From the NCBI GenBank assembly GCA_029580855.1, contig JAKPQH010000156.1, positions 1 through 52,217 on the forward strand: a DNA stretch of 52,217 nt, written 5' to 3'. Under the pieces are notes generated by a model. It ran no database searches. It was not told the DNA's origin and was given only the letters and a program-made list of their open reading frames with translations. This stretch comes from a bacterium. GTDB lineage: Bacteria; Methylomirabilota; Methylomirabilia; Methylomirabilales; 2-02-FULL-66-22. The position numbers and the translations under genes are program-made. This document shows, in pieces, positions 9,279 through 16,856 of this stretch (the first letter of the stretch is position 1; each line of letters opens with the position of its first letter).

Positions 9279-9917
9279 ATGGGTATTTCGCGCGACGCGG
9301 TCCTTGCGTGGATCCGAGCCACGGCCGCGGCCATGGCCCTCCACAAGGACCACCTCACGCAGCTGGATGCGGCCATCGGGGACGGCGACCATGGCGCCAA
9401 CATGGATCGGGGCTTTCAGGCCGTGCTGGCCCGGTTGCCCGTCGCGGCCGCGACGGACATCGGCACGATCTTCAAGAGCGTGGGCATGACCCTGGTCTCC
9501 ACGGTGGGCGGGGCCGCCGGTCCGCTGTACGGCACGTTCTTCCTGCAGCTGGCCGCCGCCACGACCGGCAAGACGGAACTCGGCCTGCCGGACTGGGTGG
9601 CGGCGCTCGAGGCGGGCGTGGCCGGGGTCGTCATGCGCGGCAAGGCGAGTCCCGGCGACAAGACCATGGTGGACGCCCTCGCCCCCGCTCTCGATACCGT
9701 CAAGACGGCGGCCGCGGACGGAGCGAGCCTCGCCGCAGCGCTGCGGCGATCCGCGGAGGCCGCCAAGCGGGGCATGATCGCCACGATCCCGCTGGTGGCC
9801 CGGAAAGGGCGGGCCAGCTACCTGGGGGAACGCAGCGCCGGGCATCAGGACCCCGGAGCCACCTCGTCACATCTAATGCTCGAAGCCGCCGCCGAGACGT
9901 GGGCAACGGTCACCTAA
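9279..9917 (+). CDS. dhaL: dihydroxyacetone kinase subunit DhaL
   Basis: 212 aa, the nucleotide-binding subunit. The Mg-binding aspartates D30, D35 and D37 lie in LDAAIGDGDHGANM, and VSTVGGAAGPLYGTFF and GDKTMVDAL follow as in the PTS-dependent enzymes. In these systems DhaL keeps ADP as a cofactor that is rephosphorylated by DhaM. ATG 9279 has GAGGAG at 9267-9272. A GTG overlapping the dhaK stop (9228) would add 17 poorly conserved residues. The gene lies 47 bases after dhaK. Confidence 0.97.
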   Translation: MGISRDAVLAWIRATAAAMALHKDHLTQLDAAIGDGDHGANMDRGFQAVLARLPVAAATDIGTIFKSVGMTLVSTVGGAAGPLYGTFFLQLAAATTGKTELGLPDWVAALEAGVAGVVMRGKASPGDKTMVDALAPALDTVKTAAADGASLAAALRRSAEAAKRGMIATIPLVARKGRASYLGERSAGHQDPGATSSHLMLEAAAETWATVT

Positions 9918-9967
9918 GGTCGTCGGGCCCCGCCGCGCGTTGAGACGGCACCCGCGCGAAACATTTC

Positions 9968-12469
9968 ATGGTCGGACTTGTCATCGTCACCCATAGCGCG
10001 ACGCTGGCCCAAGGCGTCGCGGAACTGGTCCGGGGTCTTCCGGGTCTCCCGGTGCCCCTGGCCGTGGCGGGCGGGCTGGATCTGCCGGAGCGGCCCCTCG
10101 GCACGGATGCGTACCGGGTCCAGACGGCTATCGCCCAGGTGTATTCCGAGGACGGCGTCATCGTCCTGATGGACCTGGGGAGCGCCGTCCTCAGCGCCGA
10201 GATGGCGCGCGACGGGTTTCCACCCGAGCAGCGCGGCCGGATCGTCCTCTGCGAAGCGCCCCTCGTGGAAGGCGCGGTGGCCGCCGCCGTGCAGGCGCAG
10301 ATCGGCGGGTCATTGGTGCAGGTCGTCGGGGCAGCGCGTACCGCCCTCGAATCGAAGATTCTGCAGCTGGGCGCCGCCGTGCCGCAGCTCCACTCGCGCG
10401 CGCCGACGGCGACGCCGGGGGGCGGGGGGCGGCACCGCGAGCTGCGATGGACTGTGCAGCCCCGGCTGGGCCTGCACATGCGTCCCGCCGCCCGACTCGT
10501 GCACACGGCAACCCGCTTTCGGGCGGACATCCGCGTGAGCAACGTCACCGCCGGCCGGGGGCCGGTGAGCGCGCACAGCATCAATGGGCTCATGAGTCTT
10601 GCGGTGCGCCAGGGACACGAGATCCTGGTGACGGCCTCGGGCCCGGAGGCCGAGGCCGCGCTGGCCGCCCTCCAGGGTCTGGCGCAGGCCGGCTTCGGCG
10701 GCGAGGATCGGGCATCGCCCCGCGCGCCGGAGGCGCCGCCGTCGGTTGGCGCACCGTCGCCTGCATCCTATCTGCAGGGCCTTGCGGCGTCGCCCGGCGT
10801 CGCCATGGGAGCGGCACGGCGGCTCCGCTCGCCGACCCCCGCGATTCCAACCCACACGGCAAGCGACCCCCAGGCGGAATGGGAGGCGCTCTGCGCCGCG
10901 ATCGAGAAGACGCGCGGCCAGATCCAGGCGGCCCGAAATACGCTCGCCCGCCGGGCCGGGGCGGAGGCGGCCGCGATCCTGGAGGCGCACCTGCTGTGCC
11001 TCGACGATAGCGCCGTGCGCGATCCGGCCCGCCGGGCGATCCTGGAGGCGCGATGCAATGCCGCGGCGGCCTGGCAGCGGGCCATCGAGGCGACGGCCGC
11101 CGGCTACGGCACGCTGGACGACGCGTACCTGCGCGCTCGGGCCGACGACGTGACGGAGGTGGGCCGGCAGGTGCTGCTCAACCTCCTCGGCGAGGCCGCC
11201 GGCGGGCCGATCCGCATCGAGCCCGGCGTCCTGGTGGCTCGCGACCTCACCGCCGCCGAGACCGCGCTTCTCGATCCGGCGCTCGCTCGCGGCATCTGTA
11301 CGGCATTCGGGGGGCCGACCTCGCATGGTGCCATCGTGGCACGGGGCCTGAACATCCCGGCGGTGGTCGGCCTCGGCGAGCGCATCTTGACGCTTGCGGA
11401 CGGGACGCCGCTGATCGTGGACGGCGACGCCGGGCGCGTGTGGCCCGATCCGGATTCCGGCCTCACGGCCGAATATGCAGGCCGAATGGAGGCGACCCGC
11501 CTCGCCCGGGACGAGGCCCGGGCCGCGGCCGCAGCGCCAGCCGCAACCCGGGACGGGCGGCGCGTCCTGGTCGTCGCAAATATCGGTTCGCCCGCCGAGG
11601 CGCGCGCCGCCGTGGGGGCGGGGGCGGAAGGCGTCGGACTTTTTCGCACCGAGTTCCTTTTTCTGAACCGGCGCACGCCGCCCGATGAAGCGGAGCAGGT
11701 CGCGGCCTATCGAACCGCGGCCGAGACCCTCGAGGGGCGTCCCCTGATCATCCGCACGCTGGACGTGGGGGGCGACAAGCCGCTGGCTTACCTCGACCCC
11801 GCGACGGAGGCGAACCCGTTCTTGGGCCGGCGCGGGATCCGCGTCTGTCTGGACCAGCCGGCGTTCTTCAAGACCCAGCTGCGGGCCATGGTACAGGCGG
11901 CCGCCGATTTCCCCGTCAAGATCATGTTTCCCATGATCGCGACGCTGGCCGAATGGCGCACGGCGCACGAGATCCTGAAGCAGGCGCAAGCCGAGGTCGA
12001 ACGCCGCATCGGGCGGCTCCCGAGGAAGATCGGGGCCGGGATCATGGTGGAGGTGCCCGCCGCGGCCCTGCGGGCATTGCGATTCGCGGCGGAGGTGGAT
12101 TTCTTCTCAATCGGAACCAACGACCTGACACAGTACACCCTGGCCGCGGAGCGGGGGAACCCGCACGTCGCGCGGTTGGCGGATGCCTTTGACCCCGCCG
12201 TCCTGAAGCTGATCCAGATGATCGTGGAGGTCGCGCACGCGCACGGGAAGACGGTGGGTGTGTGCGGTGAACTCGCCGGCGACCCCCTGGCCGTGCCGCT
12301 CCTCGTCGGTTTGGGGGTGGACGAGCTCAGCATGACCGCGTCCGCCATCCCCGAGGCCAAACAGACCATCCGGTCGCTGGACTATGCCGCGGCGCGCCGG
12401 CTGGCGGCGCGGGCGATGAACATGGACACGCCGGAGGACGTGCGGGGATGCATTCGCCAACAGACCTGA
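9968..12469 (+). CDS. dhaM: DhaM phosphotransferase: EIIA(Dha)-HPr-complete Enzyme I fusion
   Basis: 833 aa multiphosphoryl-transfer protein. Residues 1-125 are the DhaM EIIA domain with active His9 (VTHSA). Residues about 155-240 are HPr, with His170 in GLHMRPAA (canonical GLHARPAA). Residues about 262-830 are a full Enzyme I: phospho-His453 in GGPTSHGAIVARG, then the PEP-binding domain with LFRTEFLF, IRTLDVGGDKPL, SIGTNDLTQY and the catalytic Cys of VGVCGELAGD. E. coli DhaM stops after the Enzyme I N-terminal part and needs the general PTS. Here the PEP-dependent C-terminal half is also present, so the protein could move phosphate from PEP to DhaL alone. ATG 9968 lies 51 bases after dhaL. 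Product: dihydroxyacetone phosphate for glycolysis. Confidence 0.95.
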   Translation: MVGLVIVTHSATLAQGVAELVRGLPGLPVPLAVAGGLDLPERPLGTDAYRVQTAIAQVYSEDGVIVLMDLGSAVLSAEMARDGFPPEQRGRIVLCEAPLVEGAVAAAVQAQIGGSLVQVVGAARTALESKILQLGAAVPQLHSRAPTATPGGGGRHRELRWTVQPRLGLHMRPAARLVHTATRFRADIRVSNVTAGRGPVSAHSINGLMSLAVRQGHEILVTASGPEAEAALAALQGLAQAGFGGEDRASPRAPEAPPSVGAPSPASYLQGLAASPGVAMGAARRLRSPTPAIPTHTASDPQAEWEALCAAIEKTRGQIQAARNTLARRAGAEAAAILEAHLLCLDDSAVRDPARRAILEARCNAAAAWQRAIEATAAGYGTLDDAYLRARADDVTEVGRQVLLNLLGEAAGGPIRIEPGVLVARDLTAAETALLDPALARGICTAFGGPTSHGAIVARGLNIPAVVGLGERILTLADGTPLIVDGDAGRVWPDPDSGLTAEYAGRMEATRLARDEARAAAAAPAATRDGRRVLVVANIGSPAEARAAVGAGAEGVGLFRTEFLFLNRRTPPDEAEQVAAYRTAAETLEGRPLIIRTLDVGGDKPLAYLDPATEANPFLGRRGIRVCLDQPAFFKTQLRAMVQAAADFPVKIMFPMIATLAEWRTAHEILKQAQAEVERRIGRLPRKIGAGIMVEVPAAALRALRFAAEVDFFSIGTNDLTQYTLAAERGNPHVARLADAFDPAVLKLIQMIVEVAHAHGKTVGVCGELAGDPLAVPLLVGLGVDELSMTASAIPEAKQTIRSLDYAAARRLAARAMNMDTPEDVRGCIRQQT

Positions 12470-13160
12470 GCACGACGCAGCCCGACGGGTACGGATGCCC
12501 TCCTCGAACGGCCCGCGGGCCGAGCGAGGCCCACGCGAAGAATCAGTCGCCAAATCTCAGTGATGAGTGACGAGAAGGCTGTCCTGGAGGCACCCCTAGA
12601 CTCGACCTCGGAGCGGACCTCGCCTGCAGCGGCCGCTCGCGCGATCGCTCTGGAGGCGTTCGACGCGCTCCTGCGAGAGCATCGGCGTCGGCCCTACCGG
12701 GTTCTGTTCCTGCACAGGGATGCGCACCATTGCCGACCATGAGGCGACGTCTCCCCAGATCTTCTCTCTCCAGATGTGTCGGTGAGCCAGAAGAGGAGGG
12801 CAAGGCAGGTGTCCATTATCCGAGCGAGGACGCCCGCTGACACAAGAAACTTGAAAACCGCCTCAACAAAATCAGGGCGTTAGCCCCTAATTGGTGTCCG
12901 GTACCATTTTATGCGGTTGGAAAGCCGACAACACGACCAAAAATGGAGGTCCCCCCACGACGCGTTTGGCGGGGCAGACCAAATTTGATCGGGAACTACT
13001 CTCGGTGTGGACCACTCCGTGCGGGCAGCCACGCCTGCCGTTTTCAGGCCGCCGTTTCCCGCTTGACAACGATTTCCGATCCATTCGATACTCCGAGGGC
13101 GTTTCGAGTGTCCAACGACCGTCGGGGCTTCGGGTGACAGGGAAGGAGGGGTATGGGATC
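12470..13160. other. 691-base gap, partly AT-rich, with amidase promoter
   Basis: A 60-codon frame at 12560-12742 has no recognisable similarity and I do not support it as a gene. Bases 12840-12920 are clearly more AT-rich than the surroundings. They contain the imperfect palindrome GGTGTCCGGTACC (12893-12905) flanked by AATT and ATTTT, possibly an old mobile-element end. The promoter at 13063-13092 is listed separately. Confidence 0.4.
13063..13092 (+). promoter_or_regulatory. sigma70-type promoter for the amidase gene
   Basis: A perfect TTGACA at 13063-13068 and GATACT (four of six) at 13087-13092 with an 18-base spacer. The predicted start is near 13099, about 60 bases before the amidase ATG. 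Confidence 0.5.
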
Positions 13161-14738
13161 ATGGTGCGCAGACGGACGGGTCTCCTCGGGGCAATTCTCC
13201 TTGGACCGGCGATTTTGGCAACCACGGGCATGGCACAGACGAAGCCGTTCACGGTGGACGAGGCGACGATCGGCGACATCCACGCGGCCCTCAGGTCGGG
13301 CGAGATCACGTGCCGCAAACTGGCGCAGATGTACCTGGACCGGATCGAGGCGTATGACAAGCAGGGCCCGGCGCTGAACGCGATCCTGATGATCAACCCG
13401 AAGGCGCTGCAGACGGCCGACGAGCTGGACAGGGCCTTTGCGGCCAAGGGGTCGGTCGGCCCGCTGCACTGTATACCGGTGCTGTTGAAGGACAACTTCG
13501 ACACGGCCGACATGCCCACGACATCGGCGTCGAAAGCCTTGGAGGGCGCCGTGCCGCTCGCGGACGGGACGGTGGTGAGGAAGCTGCGTCAGGCGGGCGC
13601 CCTGTTTCTGGCGAAGACCAACATGCAGGAGCTGGCGCAGGGCGGGGTGAACGTGAGCTCGCTCGGCGGACAGACCAGGAATCCGTACGACCTCGGCCGC
13701 ACACCGGGCGGGTCGAGCGGGGGCACCGGCGCGGGAATTGCGGCAAACTTCGGGACCGTCGGGACGGGGTCGGATACGGTGAATTCCATCCGCTCGCCCG
13801 CATCCGCCAACAATCTGGTCGGCTTCCGGCCGACAAAGGGTCTGATCAGCCTGGCCGGCGTCGCGCCCAACTCCTGGACGCAGGACGCGGCGGGACCCAT
13901 CACGCGGACGGTCGAGGACAATGCCCGCCTCTTGAACGTCATGGCCGGCTACGATCCGGCGGACCCCCGGACCGCCTGGAGCGTCGGCCAGATCAGCGAT
14001 TACACCAAGGCCCTCGATGCGGGGGCGCTGAGGGGCGCGCGGATCGGCGTGCTGCGGACGCTGTTCGGATCGGGCTCGCACCCCGAGCACGCGCTGGTGA
14101 ACGCGGTGATGGAGAAGGCGCTGGCGGCGTTGAAAGCGCAAGGCGCCGTCCTCATCGATATCATGCACCCCGCCATCGACTCCGGCAAGATCGTGAGCGA
14201 GCTGGACGTGCAGAAGTGGGAGTTCAAGGAATCGTTGAACGGCTATCTGATCGGCTTCGGCCCGAAAGCGCCCGTGAAGAATCTCGGCGAGCTGATCGCG
14301 AGCGGGAAGTTCCACAAGCCGGCGCTCGAGAAATTCCTGACCGCGGCCAACGCGCTGGAAAATCCGACCAGCGATGCCGAGTACAAGAACCGGCTGCTGC
14401 GGATCCCCGACCTGCAGCAGGTGGTGATGACGCTCATGGCCGATCAGCGTCTCGACGCGTTCGTTTACCCGCTCCAGAAGCGGCTGCCGGTGCCCATCCC
14501 GGAGCTGGACCAGGCCGAGCGGACCGGTATTCTGGCCTCGATGATAGGTTTCCCCGCGATCGACGTCCCCGCCGGATTCTCGCCGCCGACGACGACCGCG
14601 CCGCTGGGGGTGCCCGTGGGCATCGAGTTCCTCGGCAAGCCGTGGAGCGAGACAAAGCTCCTGGGCTTCGCCTACGCCTTCGAGCAGGCGACGAAGGTCC
14701 GTCGGCCCCCCGCCAGCACGCCTCCGCTAGGGAAGTAG
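13161..14738 (+). CDS. exported amidase (amidase signature family)
   Basis: 525 aa. Residues 1-25 look like a Sec signal peptide: RRR, a hydrophobic core, and MAQ as the cleavage region. The rest is a standard amidase-signature hydrolase with the Ser-cisSer-Lys triad Lys110 (VLLKDNFDT), Ser185 (GGSSGGTGAG) and Ser209. Spacings of 75 and 24 residues equal those of FAAH. The nucleophile motif is slightly unusual, GSDTVNSIRSPAS, with Asn before Ser209 instead of Gly. It is probably a periplasmic hydrolase of amides or peptide amides; the substrate is unknown. ATG 13161 follows AGGAGGGG (13144-13151). It is monocistronic, bounded by the promoter at 13063 and the terminator at 14759. Confidence 0.93.
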   Translation: MVRRRTGLLGAILLGPAILATTGMAQTKPFTVDEATIGDIHAALRSGEITCRKLAQMYLDRIEAYDKQGPALNAILMINPKALQTADELDRAFAAKGSVGPLHCIPVLLKDNFDTADMPTTSASKALEGAVPLADGTVVRKLRQAGALFLAKTNMQELAQGGVNVSSLGGQTRNPYDLGRTPGGSSGGTGAGIAANFGTVGTGSDTVNSIRSPASANNLVGFRPTKGLISLAGVAPNSWTQDAAGPITRTVEDNARLLNVMAGYDPADPRTAWSVGQISDYTKALDAGALRGARIGVLRTLFGSGSHPEHALVNAVMEKALAALKAQGAVLIDIMHPAIDSGKIVSELDVQKWEFKESLNGYLIGFGPKAPVKNLGELIASGKFHKPALEKFLTAANALENPTSDAEYKNRLLRIPDLQQVVMTLMADQRLDAFVYPLQKRLPVPIPELDQAERTGILASMIGFPAIDVPAGFSPPTTTAPLGVPVGIEFLGKPWSETKLLGFAYAFEQATKVRRPPASTPPLGK

Positions 14739-14758
14739 ACGCGACGCCGCCTCTCCCG

Positions 14759-14793
14759 GCCCGCCCCGGTTAGCCGCCGGGGCGGGCGTTTTT
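14759..14793 (+). terminator. intrinsic terminator after the amidase gene
   Basis: GCCCGCCCCGG (14759-14769) pairs perfectly with CCGGGGCGGGC (14777-14787) across a 7-base loop, followed by GTTTTT (14788-14793). It sits 20 bases after the amidase stop codon. Confidence 0.9.
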
Positions 14794-15138
14794 CCGCGGT
14801 GCGACGGTCTTCACGGTCGAGACGGGCAGCCCAGTGTCACGACATCCTTCCAACCCGAGGACGCTCGGGGATGATGGGACAGAGGAGAGATTGTCGGAGA
14901 GCCTTGCCGCGTGAGGGCTCGACTTGCCCCCCGGAACCGCGGGTGCTCCGTCCATCTTAGCGCTGCGTGAGGCCTTCCCGGTCGCGGTCGCGTCACCGTA
15001 GGGGATCGACCGCTCACCCGGGTTGTCCGATCATGAGGTCCAATCCGTCATGGGGCCGCGGGGCGCTCGACGCGCCCGCCGGGGATGTGGTACCCATCGT
15101 GGCGCGTGCGCCCATGGGGCGCGGGGAAGGAGGCGTGT
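14794..15138. other. non-coding gap before the first UxaA-family pair
   Basis: No gene is supported; short frames lack similarity. The ribosome-binding site AAGGAGG (15127-15133) for the following gene is at its right end. I see no convincing promoter. Confidence 0.4.
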
Positions 15139-15465
15139 GTGGAGACCAAGCACGGCATTGACGCGGTCATGCTGACCGAGGCGGACAACGTGGCGACGGC
15201 GCTCAAGGACCTCGCGCAGGGCGAGGAGGCGCGCGTGGGGGTGGGAGAACGGACCGTCCTTGTTCCCGTCCGGCAGGTGATCGCCTTCGGGCACAAGCTG
15301 GCGGTGACGAACATCCGCGCCGGCGGCGAGATCCGGAAGTACGGCGAGGTGATCGGGCGGGCGACGCAGGACATCCCGGCCGGGACCCACGCGCACGTGC
15401 ACAACGTGGAAAGCCTCCGGGGGCGGGGCGATCTGGAGGCAGCGAGGAAGACAAATGCAGTTTAA
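15139..15465 (+). CDS. UxaA-family lyase, small SAF-domain subunit (copy 1)
   Basis: 108 aa from GTG 15139 (AAGGAGG at 15127-15133). It is a SAF domain like the N-terminal part of altronate and galactarate dehydratases or the small subunit of sulfolactate sulfo-lyase (SuyA). The characteristic core is GHKLAVTNIRAGGEIRKYGE with the HAHVHNVES end. The His in FGHK and the HVHN segment belong to the family's conserved surface. Its end overlaps the large-subunit gene by 11 bases, so translation is likely coupled. The split into two polypeptides is typical of SuyAB-like and many uncharacterised UxaA hydrolyases. The substrate, a sugar acid or sulfonated hydroxyacid, cannot be decided from the sequence. 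Confidence 0.9.
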   Translation: METKHGIDAVMLTEADNVATALKDLAQGEEARVGVGERTVLVPVRQVIAFGHKLAVTNIRAGGEIRKYGEVIGRATQDIPAGTHAHVHNVESLRGRGDLEAARKTNAV

Positions 15466-16615
15466 AGGGTATGCGCGGCCGGACGGCCGGGTGGGCACGC
15501 GAAACTACATCGGCGTCCTCTCGACGGTGGTGTGCGCCAACGAGGTGGTGGATCGGATCGCCCGCAGCGTGACGGGGGCGGCGGCCTTCACCCACCATCA
15601 GGGCTGCGGGCAGACCCCGGTGGATCTGGAGCGGGTCAACCGGGCGCTGGTCGGACTGGGGCGGAATCCCAACCTGGCCGGCGTGCTGCTGGTCGGCCTG
15701 GGATGCGAGGGGGTCGCCGTCGAGGAGGTGGCGGAGGAGATCCGCGCGTCCGGAAAGCGGGTCGAATGTCTCGTGATCCAGGAGGAGGGCGGCCAGGCGC
15801 GCTCCGTGGCGCGGGGTCACCTCCTTGCGCAAGAGCTGGTGGCCGAGGCCTCGAAGGTTCAGCCGTCCCCGCACCCCATCTCGGAGCTGGTCCTCGGCCT
15901 CAAGTGCGGCGCCTCGGACACGACGCAGGGGCTCTTCGCAACGCCGGCGGTCGGGATCGTCTCCGACACGGTGGTGGCGGCGGGCGGCACGTCGGTCCTG
16001 GGGGAGGTCACCGAGTTCATCGGCGCCGAGCACATCCTGGCGCGTCACGCGCGGACGCCCGAGGTGGCGGAGCGCATCCTGGCCCTCGTCAAACGCATGG
16101 AAGATCGGGCCAAGGCGATGGGGTGCGATATGCGCGGCGGTCAGCCGACCGGCGGCAACATCAAGGGGGGGCTGACCACCATCGAGGAGAAGTCGCTGGG
16201 CGCGATCGCCAAGGCGGGCACCGCCCCCGTCGAGGCGGTGTACGAGTACGGCGAGACGCCCACGGTGCGGGGACTCGTCGTGATGGACTCGCCCGGGCGA
16301 GAGCCCGAGATCCTCACGGGGCTCGCCGCCGCGGGCTGCAATATCATCGCGTTCGCCACCGGCCGGGGCGCCCCCCAGGGCTTCCCCTTTGTCCCGGTGG
16401 TGAAGATCACGGGCAACATCGTGACCTGGACAAAGCTCCGGGACCACATGGACTGCTACGTTGGCACCATCATGGAAGGCACGGAGAGCCTGCCGAGCGC
16501 GGGGCGGCGGCTTTTCGAGGAGCTGATCGAGTATGCCTCGGGCCGGCTGACCAAGGCCGAGATCTCGGGCTACAGCAATTCGATGGATATCTACGTCACC
16601 GGCCCCGTGATCTGA
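15455..16615 (+). CDS. UxaA-family lyase, large subunit (copy 1)
   Basis: 386 aa C-terminal UxaA/GarD-type domain. It begins GYARPDGRVGTRNYIGVLSTV and keeps the Cys-containing blocks of the family: HHQGCGQT, GLGCEGV, LKCGASDTTQG and [35 protein letters not shown] is the most conserved block. These Cys/His segments are candidate metal ligands in this lyase family, which eliminates water (or sulfite in SuyB) from 2-hydroxyacids. It acts in the cytosol with the small subunit encoded just upstream. No sugar-acid kinase or aldolase is adjacent, so the pathway is not evident. A second, diverged pair lies at 26617-28109. Confidence 0.92.
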   Translation: MQFKGYARPDGRVGTRNYIGVLSTVVCANEVVDRIARSVTGAAAFTHHQGCGQTPVDLERVNRALVGLGRNPNLAGVLLVGLGCEGVAVEEVAEEIRASGKRVECLVIQEEGGQARSVARGHLLAQELVAEASKVQPSPHPISELVLGLKCGASDTTQGLFATPAVGIVSDTVVAAGGTSVLGEVTEFIGAEHILARHARTPEVAERILALVKRMEDRAKAMGCDMRGGQPTGGNIKGGLTTIEEKSLGAIAKAGTAPVEAVYEYGETPTVRGLVVMDSPGREPEILTGLAAAGCNIIAFATGRGAPQGFPFVPVVKITGNIVTWTKLRDHMDCYVGTIMEGTESLPSAGRRLFEELIEYASGRLTKAEISGYSNSMDIYVTGPVI

Positions 16616-16617
16616 AC

Positions 16618-16776
16618 GCCTGCTGAAAAAGGCCCGTCTGCGGTGACCCAGCCTACGGCCGGGTGCCCCGCGCTCGCGCGATGCTGCGGCGTACGGACAT
16701 AATACGCCTACACCTACCTGCGGCGGGTACCCGGTGCCTCGCGTGCCGCCTTGCATCTGGACCTTTTTGAGCAGGC
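16618..16776. repeat. dispersed palindromic repeat, copy 1 (MITE-like)
   Basis: The ends form a 24-base imperfect inverted repeat: 16618-16641 (GCCTGCTGAAAAAGGCCC...) against 16753-16776 (...GGACCTTTTTGAGCAGGC), 19 of 24 positions complementary. The interior is GC-rich without an ORF. The block sits immediately after the copy 1 lyase stop codon. A related block with the same CTCAAAA...GCAGATGCAAGGCGG / TTTTTGAGCAGCC arrangement occurs at 31189-31312. Confidence 0.7.
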
Positions 16777-16856
16777 TATCCGATGATCAGGCTTTGATGA
16801 AGTGCGAAGAAAGAGGCGGGTGAGGCGCCGCGTCGCACTTTGCGAGTGACGCTGCG

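Noticed and set aside
12560..12742. 60-codon frame with an ATG after dhaM
   Set aside because: No ribosome-binding site, no similarity, and atypical composition.
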